From DASSJM01 sp036280655 (lineage in GTDB: Bacteria > Actinomycetota > UBA4738 > HRBIN12), in assembly GCA_036280655.1 (NCBI GenBank), contig DASUQI010000018.1, forward strand, positions 1-60,909: a DNA stretch of 60,909 nucleotides, given 5' to 3'. How positions within the stretch are numbered: the first letter of the stretch is position 1; each line of letters begins with the position of its first letter. The notes under the pieces are model-generated. The model had not been told where the DNA came from. It saw nothing but the letters and a program-made list of their open reading frames with translations, and did not search any database. Positions 24,337 to 32,813 of this stretch are shown piece by piece. The translations under genes and the position numbers were made by a program.

Positions 24337-26616
24337 TCACTGATGGAAGGCCACAACGAGCTGGGGGGCGAATCCCGCCGCCCCCTCCTTGGTGGAGTAG
24401 TCGGCCCCATTGCTCGACGTGGAGGCGATCCGGATGCTGTAGGTCCCGTCGCCGGTCACGAGCGAGCTCAGATCCACCTCGTACCAGGAGTTCGCGGTGA
24501 CGGCCCCCAGCGACGCACGCACGGTCGGGTCGGCCGCCGGCTCCGTGTTCCAGTTCACAGTCTTCTCCTGCCAGGAGTTGTCGGGCACCCAGTAGAAGTC
24601 TCCCCCCTTGTCCGAGACGTCCAGGCAGAACAGTCGGAGCCTCACATTCTGGATCGTGCCCGAGCCCACGCCCGAGACCGTGAACCTTAACAAGCCGTGC
24701 TTGACCGGAGAGTTGTCCACGCTGAAGGAGACCTTCGTGCCGGGGTGGGCGGTGGGATTGTCGGACCGCACGAAGGTGTCGGCGTCCGGGCCGAAGGCAA
24801 GCATGGTCAACAGGGTGACCGTGAAGTCCGTCGGGCTCGTAGCGCTGCCGCCGGGGGTCGTGACCGAGATCGGCCCCGAGCTTGCCCCCGAGGGGACGGT
24901 CGCCGTGATCTGGATGTCGGAGACGACCGTGAATTTCCCAGCCCCAACGCTCGTGCCGTTGAAGCTCACGCCGGTGGCGCCGGTGAAGCCCGAGCCGTTG
25001 ATGGTGACCGAGGAGCCGACGGGGCCGGATGGTGGTGAGAATCCGCCGATGGTGGGCTGGGGGGAAGGTGAGACCGTGAAGGCGGTCGAGCTCGTCCCGG
25101 TACCGCCGAGGGTCGTGACGGAGATCTGCCCTGTGGTGGCACCCTGGGGGACGGTCGCCGTAATCTCGGCATCGGAGACGACCGTGAAGTTCCCAGCCCC
25201 AACGCTCGTGCCGTTGAAGCTCACGCCGGTGGCGCCGGTGAAGCCCGAGCCGTTGATCGTCACGGAGGTTCCGACCGGGCCGGAGAGCGGGCTGAAATCC
25301 GAGATGGCGGGTGTGGTGGCCGCCCCGCCGCAATCGCGCGTCCCCGGATGAAGCACATTCCCGATTGCGTCCTTGTAGGCCCAGGACAGACTCGTGGGCG
25401 TCCCACCGTTGGCGGCCCCGTTCAGAGTGAGGGAGATTGCTCCCGGGGTCTTGCCGACGGACCACTCGACTCGCGAGTCGTCGGTGAACGCTCCGCCCAG
25501 GGAGTGACCGCCGGCGCCGTCGATGAGCTCCACCATGGTCGGCTGTCCGGCCGACGGGAGCTGGAGCTGACCATTCAGCGGCTTGTACTGGATCATGCTG
25601 TGAACGTGCCCGTTCAGCACCACGTCGCCTCCGTTCTGGGTCAGGAGGTTCCACATCGCCAGCTGAGAGCTCTTGATCGAGCTCTTGGCCAAGGCCGGGG
25701 TGTGCCAGAAGGCCACGATGCAGGGCGGGGGTGGGTCCGTCGTGCTCGTGAGGACGCTCTGGACGTAGTTGTATTGGGCGCTTCCAGCGGCCATCGATGC
25801 CCCCGAGGACGCCAGGTCGAAGAACAGCACGTTGCCGAACCGGAAGGACGTGTAGAGCGGCCGCCCGTGGAAGTAGTCCTGCCAGGCTGCCGTGTTGGCA
25901 ACCTCGTGGTTGCCGAGCGTCGGCTGCGTGAATGTGCCCATCTGGCCCCAGAGCGTCCCGGGCCCCCCGTCCATGGAGTTCTGCCCGTAGTGGTTCAGGT
26001 TCTCCACGAACGTGCCGTTCTCGTAGATGTCGCCGAGGAAGAGGAACAGGTCGGGGTCAGACAGCGCGATGCTCTGAGCGAGGGCGTTCGCTTTGGGCCC
26101 GTCGTCAGGACCATCACCGACCGCGGCGATCACCGGATCGGCCGGCTGCGACCACGGCGCCGGGAGGAAGCTGGCCCAGTCGTTAGGCGAGTGCTGGAAA
26201 TCCGTCGCATTCCCGTTCGACAGCGTCACCGAGACATCCACCGGGGAGCTCCCGGTCGACCCGTGCTGCAGCCGCAGGACTCCGGAGGCATCGAGGTACT
26301 TCTGCGTCGGCCAGACGAAGGAGTAATCGTTCGTCTCCGGTGACGGCATGTCCTTGGTTATGAGGTTGATGGCTGGCTTGCCCGGAGGTATCCACGTGGC
26401 GATGACCGTGCCGTTGTTCGCGCTGTTCGTGACGTTGATGGCTGCCGGGCCCGTCAGCGGCGCGTCCGAGACCGTCACACAGATGGTGTGACCGCTCGAG
26501 ACCCCGCAGGTCGTCGATGCCCGCGCCACTCCGGAACCAATGGTCATCATCGAGGCCAGCAAGGCCCCGATCACGAAGAGCCGCACGATGAAGCGACGGG
26601 TCCTAGGCTTCTGCAT
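24337..26616 (-). CDS. secreted calcineurin-like phosphoesterase with two IPT/TIG repeats and a C-terminal DNRLRE domain
   Basis: 759 residues. A signal peptide (1-33, cut after ARA) leads into a metallophosphoesterase domain with all motifs intact: GD 167-168, GD 195-196, GNHE 235-238, H305 and GHVH 336-339. Two immunoglobulin-like IPT/TIG domains follow (about 436-515 and 521-600), nearly identical to each other. The end (605-759) resembles the DNRLRE/CBM96-type wall- or glycan-associated domain (DADTFVRSDNPTAHPG, YEVDLSSLV). It is probably a surface hydrolase that binds the cell's own glycan. It is placed just upstream of wzy in the polysaccharide operon and differs from the other secreted phosphoesterase (4.5 kb) by keeping the GHxH site. 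Confidence 0.85.
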   Translation of the reverse strand: MQKPRTRRFIVRLFVIGALLASMMTIGSGVARASTTCGVSSGHTICVTVSDAPLTGPAAINVTNSANNGTVIATWIPPGKPAINLITKDMPSPETNDYSFVWPTQKYLDASGVLRLQHGSTGSSPVDVSVTLSNGNATDFQHSPNDWASFLPAPWSQPADPVIAAVGDGPDDGPKANALAQSIALSDPDLFLFLGDIYENGTFVENLNHYGQNSMDGGPGTLWGQMGTFTQPTLGNHEVANTAAWQDYFHGRPLYTSFRFGNVLFFDLASSGASMAAGSAQYNYVQSVLTSTTDPPPPCIVAFWHTPALAKSSIKSSQLAMWNLLTQNGGDVVLNGHVHSMIQYKPLNGQLQLPSAGQPTMVELIDGAGGHSLGGAFTDDSRVEWSVGKTPGAISLTLNGAANGGTPTSLSWAYKDAIGNVLHPGTRDCGGAATTPAISDFSPLSGPVGTSVTINGSGFTGATGVSFNGTSVGAGNFTVVSDAEITATVPQGATTGQISVTTLGGTGTSSTAFTVSPSPQPTIGGFSPPSGPVGSSVTINGSGFTGATGVSFNGTSVGAGKFTVVSDIQITATVPSGASSGPISVTTPGGSATSPTDFTVTLLTMLAFGPDADTFVRSDNPTAHPGTKVSFSVDNSPVKHGLLRFTVSGVGSGTIQNVRLRLFCLDVSDKGGDFYWVPDNSWQEKTVNWNTEPAADPTVRASLGAVTANSWYEVDLSSLVTGDGTYSIRIASTSSNGADYSTKEGAAGFAPQLVVAFHQ
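24917..25002 (-). repeat. direct repeat copy A inside the IPT-domain coding region
   Basis: An 86-bp segment nearly identical to copy B at 25172-25257, exactly 255 bp (85 codons) apart, with only a few mismatches. It encodes the shared GSGFTGATGVSFNGTSVGAG stretch of the two IPT domains. Such identity at DNA level indicates recent duplication or gene conversion. Confidence 0.9.
25172..25257 (-). repeat. direct repeat copy B inside the IPT-domain coding region
   Basis: Partner of copy A. It lies in the same reading frame, so recombination between the copies would delete or add one whole IPT domain without breaking the gene. Confidence 0.9.
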
Positions 26617-26808
26617 CGGCCGCCTATCTCGATTTGACGATCAACGACGAGCTACTGTGCTGCCACCATCAACCAGCGTCGGATCGGGGAGTGGCTCATC
26701 CAACGACAACACGGTGATTGTGGGGAGTGAGTTCGAGAAGACCCTCCGACGAACGCGGGATTATCGCTACGCCGCGTGCCGTAGGGATGACCGCGTCGTC
26801 CCCTGAAT

Positions 26809-27882
26809 TCACTCTTGCGCGGCCGCGATCTCCACGAGCTCCTCGTCCGGATTCCCACGGCCGGTCAGCATGCGCTCGAGGATCGCCGAGACCTCGGTCG
26901 GGTCCTTGCTTGAGAAATACCATTCGAGCGTGCGCTGGAGTCCCTCGGCGAACGGGACGCGCGGCTCCCACCCTAGGACCCTCTGTGCCAGGGAGTTGTC
27001 CGCAACCCGGTTCATCGGGCCCGTGGGCATTTCTGGCTGGAGCTCGATCCGAGGGCTGTAGCCGGCAAGCTCGCAGACCCTGTGGACGGCGTCGATCACC
27101 CGAACACGCTCCGTCGTACCGAGATTGATCGCGGAACCGTCTTCGACCCGCTCTGCCGCGAGGATGGTCCCCTCGACGATGTCGTCGACGTACGTCCAGT
27201 TGCGGATCTGCTGCCCGTTTCCCCAGACGTGGAAGGGGTCCTGGCGGAGGAACGCCCGCGCAATCATCGCGATCACAGCGTGGTTCTCGACCCCTCGTGG
27301 GCCGTAGACGGTGAAATAGCGGCACGACGCGGTCTTCACGCCGAACTCGTCGTGCATGGCGCGAAGCGTGAGCTCCCCCGCCAGCTTGGCCAGCCCGTAC
27401 AGGCCGTCGGGGTCGTAGCCGGGCGACGCTACCATGTCTTCGGTCAGGCGAAGCGTCTCGCTCGGGTCTGCCTGCAGGTACAGCGGATACACGCACCCCG
27501 ACGAGGCGTAGACGATCTTCTCCACGCCCGCGCGCAGGGCAACTCCGAAGAGGAACGAATCCAGGGCCAGGTTGGTGGAACAGGCGTACTGGTGTAGGTC
27601 GACATACCCTCGGCCGCCGTGGTCGGCAGCCAGGTGGAAGAGAACGTCAATCCCCTCGACGGCCTGCGCCGAGACGGCCTGGTCGCGGAGATCACCCCGG
27701 ATCAGCTCAACCGACCCCTCCCCGAGCAGTTCCCTGACGTTTGCGATCGCCCCGCTCGAGAAGTCGTCGACGATCCGGACCGACGCGGCGCCTCTGGCCA
27801 TCAATGCTTCGACCAGCGTCGACCCGATGAATGAAGCGCCCCCGGTGACGAGCACCTTCTTGGATGACCAGCCCTCAGCCAT
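26809..27882 (-). CDS. NAD-dependent nucleotide-sugar epimerase/dehydratase (extended SDR)
   Basis: 357 residues from the ATG after GGAGAAGGGG. The Rossmann motif is VLVTGGASFIGSTLVEAL; the catalytic set is YASSGCVYP (Ser/Thr) and YGLAK (Tyr-x3-Lys). VYGPRG and NWTYVDDIVEG are typical of UDP-glucose/GDP-mannose epimerases. The sequence SSGCVYP with the following tract recalls GDP-mannose 3,5-epimerase, but UDP-hexose 4-epimerase or a dTDP-sugar enzyme is also possible. It supplies an activated sugar to the polysaccharide pathway. It is divergent from the pyruvate-kinase-like gene, with 142 bp between starts. Confidence 0.84.
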   Translation of the reverse strand: MAEGWSSKKVLVTGGASFIGSTLVEALMARGAASVRIVDDFSSGAIANVRELLGEGSVELIRGDLRDQAVSAQAVEGIDVLFHLAADHGGRGYVDLHQYACSTNLALDSFLFGVALRAGVEKIVYASSGCVYPLYLQADPSETLRLTEDMVASPGYDPDGLYGLAKLAGELTLRAMHDEFGVKTASCRYFTVYGPRGVENHAVIAMIARAFLRQDPFHVWGNGQQIRNWTYVDDIVEGTILAAERVEDGSAINLGTTERVRVIDAVHRVCELAGYSPRIELQPEMPTGPMNRVADNSLAQRVLGWEPRVPFAEGLQRTLEWYFSSKDPTEVSAILERMLTGRGNPDEELVEIAAAQE

Positions 27883-28011
27883 GAACGGAACCCCTTCTCC
27901 TTTGGGATCTCTTCGGGCCGCCATTCTCTCGGCGAGCCCCGAGGGCAACTTCGCTCAATCAACGCATTGTAGGTACTACTTCTGGCGTACCTCCCGTGCG
28001 ACCTGCTCCCC

Positions 28012-28017
28012 TAGAAT
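28012..28017 (+). promoter_or_regulatory. -10 element (TAGAAT) of the pyruvate-kinase-like gene
   Basis: TAGAAT ends 7 nt before the ATG, which places the predicted transcription start on or next to the start codon; no Shine-Dalgarno sequence is present. This is the layout of leaderless actinobacterial mRNAs. No good -35 is visible. Confidence 0.5.
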
Positions 28018-28024
28018 CGGCCGC

Positions 28025-29047
28025 ATGAAGATCAAGATCCTGTGCACCCTGGGGCCGGCGTCCTCCAACGAGGAGGTTATCGAAGGGCTCGACAGGTTGG
28101 ACGTGGACCTGTTTCGGATCAACCTCTCGCATACGCCCGCCGGGGAGGTGGCGAGCGCGATCGAGCTCGTCCGCCGGTATTCCGACACGCCGATCTGCCT
28201 CGACTCCGAGGGGCCGCAGGTCCGCTGCGGGCCCGTCTCGGGCGAGGTCACCCTACGCGAGGGTCGGCATGTGCGGTTGAATGCAGAGCCGATACTGGGA
28301 ACCGAGCGCGAACTGGCGCTGTGGCCGCGAGAGGGTTTCCGCGTGCTCCGGCCCGGCTCACTTGTCGGGATCGACTTCGACGGGGCGCAGCTCCGCGTCA
28401 TCGACATCGAAGGGGACGAGGCGGACGCGCTGGTGGTCCGTTCGGGGCGGGTCGGGTCGAACAAGGCGGTGACGATAGAGCCCGCCGCGGACCTCCCGGC
28501 TCTGAGCCAGAAGGACATCGACGCGATCCAAATCGGCATCGGCTACGAGGTCATGCACTACGCCCTATCCTTCGCGAGCGCCGCGGAGGATGTGGAGAGG
28601 CTTCGTGCCCTGGCTCCTCCCGCCGCCCACATCATCGCCAAGATCGAAAGCAGGCTCGGGGTGCGGCAGATGGACCCGATCATCGAAGCTGCGGATTCCG
28701 TGCTGATCGACCGGGGCGATCTCTCGCGTGAGATCCCCCTCGAGTTCGTGCCGTACTATCAGAAGGCGATCATCCGGCGAGCGAACCGCTGGAATCGTCC
28801 GGTCTACGTGGCAACCAACCTGCTGGAGTCGATGGTGACGAGCCGGATGCCGACGATCGCGGAAGCGAACGACATCGCGAACACGCTGCTGGATGGTGTC
28901 CACGGCCTCGTGCTGGCCGCGGAGACCGCCGTCGGGGCGGACCCGGTGGGTGCCGCGGGGATGGTTGTCCGGGCGGTTCGCGCATTCGAGCGCGCGAGCG
29001 ACAGCCAGTTGCTCGACGAGGATCGGATACAGCTCCGGGCTGTGTAA
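28025..29047 (+). CDS. pyruvate kinase lacking the C-terminal domain
   Basis: 340 residues against about 470 in standard PykF/PykA. The barrel is complete. R31, N33 and S35 (FRINLSH), D60 (CLDSEGP), the catalytic Lys K206 with E208 (HIIAKIES), D232 in RGDL, and T264 in VATNLLESM are all present. Residues 70-150 form the B domain. The protein ends after the barrel's last helix (GADPVGAAGM), so the whole allosteric/tetramer C-domain is missing. It could convert PEP + ADP to pyruvate + ATP without effector control. It is first in a plus-strand pair with the Wzz/BY-kinase gene, inside the polysaccharide locus. Confidence 0.8.
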   Translation: MKIKILCTLGPASSNEEVIEGLDRLDVDLFRINLSHTPAGEVASAIELVRRYSDTPICLDSEGPQVRCGPVSGEVTLREGRHVRLNAEPILGTERELALWPREGFRVLRPGSLVGIDFDGAQLRVIDIEGDEADALVVRSGRVGSNKAVTIEPAADLPALSQKDIDAIQIGIGYEVMHYALSFASAAEDVERLRALAPPAAHIIAKIESRLGVRQMDPIIEAADSVLIDRGDLSREIPLEFVPYYQKAIIRRANRWNRPVYVATNLLESMVTSRMPTIAEANDIANTLLDGVHGLVLAAETAVGADPVGAAGMVVRAVRAFERASDSQLLDEDRIQLRAV

Positions 29048-29136
29048 TGGGCTGACGGCACGCGAACGGAGAGCGAGGATCGGATGAGTGACCTCCCCGT
29101 CCTGCGATGCAACCTTCGCCACGCCCGTCGGCGTAG

Positions 29137-29150
29137 CCGGCGTACGCCGG
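29137..29150 (+). promoter_or_regulatory. perfect 14-bp palindrome in the leader of the Wzz/BY-kinase gene
   Basis: CCGGCGTACGCCGG lies in the 197-bp gap between the pyruvate-kinase-like gene and the Wzz/BY-kinase gene. It is nested in a larger potential stem, CCTTC (29113-29117) with GAAGG (29153-29157). It may be a regulator operator or a structured leader RNA. No T-run follows, so it is not a simple terminator. Confidence 0.4.
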
Positions 29151-29244
29151 ATGAAGGATGGGGCAGGGAGTCATGCCCAGTAGGCTCCAATCGGGCGCCG
29201 GGTCGTTCTTTAAGGGTTCGAACCGACCTACACGCGCGCTTGGG

Positions 29245-31002
29245 ATGGAGAGGATGAGCCTGGAAACCACTAGGGGATGGAGCCCGTCGGACCGGCCCAC
29301 GGTGACGCTTCACGATGTCATGACGACTCTGCGGCGTCAGAGGTGGTCCGTCCTCGGGGTGACCCTCGTCGTGACCATGCTGGCGGCCGCTTACTCGCTC
29401 ACACGGACACCGACGTACACCTCGACCGCTGAAGTGCTGGCGAGGTCCACTCTCACCTCTCCCTTCGACTCCAACTCCGACGTGAACCTCCAGACCGAGT
29501 CCAGAGTCGTGACCTCGACGGCGGTCGCCGAGATCGCGCGCACGCTGCTCGACTCGTCGGCCAGCCCTGAGCAGCTCCTGGATCGCGTCTCGGTGACCGT
29601 TCCACCGGGAGCCGAGGTCATGGAAGTCACCTTCTCGGATACCGACCCTGCCTCCGCGAGAGCAGGTGCGGAGGCGTTCGCCGAGGCCTATCTCCGGTTC
29701 AGATCCCAACAGGCTACGGAGACCGTGGCACGGTTTGCGACCTCCCTGCAAACGCAGATCGGTGATCTCGACGAACAGATCGCGGTTCAGAATCGAGCCG
29801 CGGGTGAGCTGGATCCGAACTCCCGGGGCTGGCGCGAGGCCATGCGGGAGCTCAACTCGCTCGAGGCGATGCGGATCTCGCTCCAGCAGCAACTTGCCAC
29901 GGCCACCACAGTGAGCGTGGATCCGGGACAAGTCATCCAGAACGCAGAGCTGCCGAGTTCTCCGAGTAGCCCGAGACACGGGTTCGATATCGCGATGGGA
30001 TTGTTCCTGGGCCTCGTTCTCGGGGTCGTAGTGGCCCTGGCGCGAGACCGCTACAGAGATCGGATCACCGACGCCGATGCCCTCGAACAATCGATCGGCG
30101 TTCCGGTGCTGGGACTTGTTCCGCGGCTCCGTGCCTCGAGGCGAAGGCCGGTGAGATTGATCGCCCTGACCGAGCCAACGAGTGGCGCGGCGGAGGCATA
30201 CCGTGCCCTCCGCACGAATCTGCTCGCCGTCGGCAGTCGCTCCTTCTCGAGCCATCGGCCGCTCACGACCATCCTGGTTACGAGCGCTGAGATGGCGGAG
30301 GGCAAGACCACTACCGCAGCGAACCTCGCGGTCTGCTTGGCCCTGGCGGGCAAGGAAGTGGTTCTCATAGACGCAGACATGCGATACCCGAGCATCCATG
30401 CCCTGTTCGACATGCCAAACGATGAAGGCCTGGCGCAGGTGCTTGCCGGCGAGCTGTCGGTCGCCGACTCGGTACGCATCTCCGAGATCCCGCACCTGAA
30501 GGTGCTCACGAGCGGAGCCGTATCTCGACGTGAGGCTCGAGTCGCGGGCGAAGAGGGAGCGATCACGCTTTTGAACCCCGCCGAGCTGCTCCAGTCGGGT
30601 GCAATGCTCGAGGTCCTGACTTACTGCAGGGACGCGGAGTTCGTCCTGATCGACAGCCCACCGGTCCTCGGCGTCGCGGATAGCTTGCCGCTCGCCAGCA
30701 TGGTCGACGGGATCATCATCGTCGCCGATGCAAGCAAGGGAACGGCTGCGTCGGTTGGCGCGGCCGCCTACCAACTCAACCAGGCGGGCGGGCACCTCGT
30801 CGGGGGTGTCCTCAACGCCTTCGACCCGGCAGGGGCGGCTGCCGGATACGGGTCCAACGACTACCGGATCGGGCTCATGTACCGGCGGCGGGTCTCCAGA
30901 CCCAGCGAAGGCAACGGATCGGCGCCCGACTCGGAGTCCGAGAAGCGGCATACCCCGGAGAGGGGCGCCAGAGCTGATCGAGGAGCCCGACCCGCGCCTT
31001 AG
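29245..31002 (+). CDS. Wzz-type chain-length regulator fused to a BY-kinase domain
   Basis: About 585 residues. Starts at 29245 or 29254 are equally possible. A Wzz domain lies between two membrane helices (about 34-52 and 247-266) with a coiled region between (QTQIGDLDEQIAVQNRAAGE). The cytoplasmic kinase follows: Walker A TSAEMAEGKTTT at 346-357, A' VVLIDADMR at 372-380, and Walker B FVLIDSPP at 466-473. BY-kinases control polysaccharide chain length and export through autophosphorylation on a C-terminal tyrosine cluster. Here the tail is Arg/Pro-rich with only three scattered Tyr (YGSNDYRIGLMY), and no tyrosine phosphatase gene is near. An about 12-residue insertion (RREARVAGEEGA) precedes the NPAELL motif. 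Confidence 0.88.
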   Translation: MERMSLETTRGWSPSDRPTVTLHDVMTTLRRQRWSVLGVTLVVTMLAAAYSLTRTPTYTSTAEVLARSTLTSPFDSNSDVNLQTESRVVTSTAVAEIARTLLDSSASPEQLLDRVSVTVPPGAEVMEVTFSDTDPASARAGAEAFAEAYLRFRSQQATETVARFATSLQTQIGDLDEQIAVQNRAAGELDPNSRGWREAMRELNSLEAMRISLQQQLATATTVSVDPGQVIQNAELPSSPSSPRHGFDIAMGLFLGLVLGVVVALARDRYRDRITDADALEQSIGVPVLGLVPRLRASRRRPVRLIALTEPTSGAAEAYRALRTNLLAVGSRSFSSHRPLTTILVTSAEMAEGKTTTAANLAVCLALAGKEVVLIDADMRYPSIHALFDMPNDEGLAQVLAGELSVADSVRISEIPHLKVLTSGAVSRREARVAGEEGAITLLNPAELLQSGAMLEVLTYCRDAEFVLIDSPPVLGVADSLPLASMVDGIIIVADASKGTAASVGAAAYQLNQAGGHLVGGVLNAFDPAGAAAGYGSNDYRIGLMYRRRVSRPSEGNGSAPDSESEKRHTPERGARADRGARPAP

Positions 31003-31058
31003 CTATAACCCAGGAGCCCGGCTCGCCGACCAGCTGCTCAGCCAGCTCCTCGCACCGT

Positions 31059-31817
31059 TCAGCCGGCTCCTCGCATCACCCGGTCATCGCGGCTCGGATC
31101 CCCCGATCCTGACAGCCTGACCGTCACCCTCTTCGGCTCGTCAAGCCTGAAGAGGTCATCGCTCAACCCCCCACGTGCGGCGAACGCAGCCGCCTCGAGC
31201 CGAGAGTGGACCCCGAGCTTCCCCAGCACATTCTGGATGTGCGTGCGGGCGGTGTCCGGGCTGATCGCAAGCGCTTCGGCGATGCCTCGATTGTTCGCGC
31301 CCTGTGCGAGCATGGCCAGAACCTGTCGTTCCCGGCGGGTGAGCTGCGATAGGAGGAGGATCGCCTCATCGCGTTCTCGCCGCTGCCAGATGAGCCTGTT
31401 GAGAACAGCCGCGACGAGCCGGGGCGGAACGAATGCCTCCCCGCGAAAGGCCGCCTTGGTGGCATCGACGAGGTCGCCGAGCGCTGCTTCCTCCGTCACG
31501 TACCCGCTGGCTCCCGCCTCCAACGCCTCCATCATGGACCGTTCGTCCTCTTTCCCGCCGAAAACGACGATCCGACAGGATGAGGCCGCCTCACCAATCA
31601 TCCTGGTCGTTTGCACGCCATCGCGGCCGGGCAGTGCGACGTCGATCAATGCGACATCCGGCTTCGCGGCCTTCGCCGCCGCGACCGCCCTCATCCCGTC
31701 GCCGACCTCCGCGACGACCTCGATGTCGCCGGCGTTCGAGAGCGCGACTCTCATGGCTTCGCGCAAGAGCAACTGCGGCTCCGCGAGGAGCACACGGACC
31801 CTTGGGTTCACATCCAT
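31059..31817 (-). CDS. NarL/LuxR-type regulator with an atypical receiver (regulator A)
   Basis: 252 residues from the ATG after GGAGGT; a TTG 21 nt upstream is less likely. The receiver keeps the phosphoacceptor position D59 (ALIDVALPG), but the acidic pair is E13-P14 instead of Asp-Asp, the switch Thr is G87, and the conserved Lys (K in GYLLKD) is E109. The LuxR-type HTH is complete: LTRRERQVLAMLAQGANNRG, then ISPDTARTHIQNVLGKLGVH. Receiver chemistry is therefore doubtful. It is the last of three tandem minus-strand regulators and convergent with the BY-kinase gene, 56 bp from its end. Confidence 0.85.
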   Translation of the reverse strand: MDVNPRVRVLLAEPQLLLREAMRVALSNAGDIEVVAEVGDGMRAVAAAKAAKPDVALIDVALPGRDGVQTTRMIGEAASSCRIVVFGGKEDERSMMEALEAGASGYVTEEAALGDLVDATKAAFRGEAFVPPRLVAAVLNRLIWQRRERDEAILLLSQLTRRERQVLAMLAQGANNRGIAEALAISPDTARTHIQNVLGKLGVHSRLEAAAFAARGGLSDDLFRLDEPKRVTVRLSGSGDPSRDDRVMRGAG

Positions 31818-32060
31818 ATCGTCAGGACCTCCGCTCAATGCTGGGGAACCTCAACATGGGGAGGGAGGCGTTGCACGCCCAGCCTGTCGTATGAGCCCTA
31901 CGCCGAACGCAGGAGTTCCGTTGCCTCACTTGCACATGTTGCATGCGGCCCGCTGAGAGAGTGTCTTCGGAGAGTTGACACTTGAGACGTGATCGACGCC
32001 CAACGGTGGTCGAGATGCACTGTCCGACACCCACCGACCCGGCCGAGGTTGCGCCTCGGG

Positions 32061-32753
32061 TTATCCGTCTACGAGTTCGAGCTCGCTTCGCATGCCGCTC
32101 TGGGCGAAGAGCATCGCTGCCTCGAGGCGGGAATGGACGCCCAGCTTGCCGATCAGGTTCTGCACATGGGTCCGAGCGGTGTGTGGGCTGATGTACATCG
32201 CCTTTGCGATCCTCTCGTTGTCCGCTCCGTCCGCAAGCAAGGTGAGGACCTCGCGTTCCCGCCTCGTCAGCCTCGAGAGCCAGCGGGCGCTCGCTTCCTG
32301 CTCGTTCCGGCGTCGGAGGAGGTGAGAGAGGAGCCCCCCCAACATCCTGGGCGGGACGAGGATCTCGCCCCGGTGAAGCGAATGCACGCCTCCGATGAGG
32401 TTGTGCAGGGAGAGCTCCCATGTGAGGAACCCCCTCGCACCGGCTTCGAGCGCCGCCACGAGGATCTCCAGGTCATCCTCCTCGGAGATCACGAGGACCC
32501 GGCAATCGGGCGTCCGTTGTCCGATCATCTCCGTGGCACGGATCCCGTCGAGCTTCGGAAGCCTGGCGCCGATCAGGGCGACGTCCGGCAACGTCCGGGC
32601 GACCTCCTCCACGGTCTCCAGGCCGGATTGAGTCTCCCCTACGACTTTGAGATCCGGTTCCCCCTCGAGCACGATGCGGAGGGCCTCGCGATACAACCCG
32701 CGTTCCTGGGCCACGAGGATGCGGATCGGCCCGGTTGCGTCCTCGTCCACCAT
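32061..32753 (-). CDS. NarL/LuxR-type regulator lacking the phosphoacceptor Asp (regulator B)
   Basis: 230 residues (ATG next to AGGAGGG; a GTG one codon later is possible). In the receiver the Asp that should be phosphorylated is G62 (DVALIGARLP), the acidic pair is Q16-E17, and the conserved Lys is W112 (GFLTWEL); S90 stands at the switch-Thr position. It cannot act as a conventional phosphorylated response regulator. The DNA-binding HTH is well conserved: LTRREREVLTLLADGADNER and SPHTARTHVQNLIGKLGVHS. It may be constitutive, bind a ligand, or dimerise with a neighbour. It lies 60 bp downstream of regulator C. Confidence 0.86.
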   Translation of the reverse strand: MVDEDATGPIRILVAQERGLYREALRIVLEGEPDLKVVGETQSGLETVEEVARTLPDVALIGARLPKLDGIRATEMIGQRTPDCRVLVISEEDDLEILVAALEAGARGFLTWELSLHNLIGGVHSLHRGEILVPPRMLGGLLSHLLRRRNEQEASARWLSRLTRREREVLTLLADGADNERIAKAMYISPHTARTHVQNLIGKLGVHSRLEAAMLFAQSGMRSELELVDG

Positions 32754-32813
32754 CCCTCCTACCGGTCTCAAAGGGCGTAGCGTAGGCCGCGCCGACCTAC
32801 GGATTCGCCCGGC

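Noticed and set aside
29210..29222. GGTTCGAACC-like sequence resembling a tRNA T-arm
   Set aside because: No acceptor stem, D-arm or anticodon arm can be built around it.
28018..29244. c-di-GMP (GEMM) riboswitch in the pyruvate-kinase/BY-kinase leaders
   Set aside because: The conserved GEMM core sequences are not present; only simple palindromes are seen.
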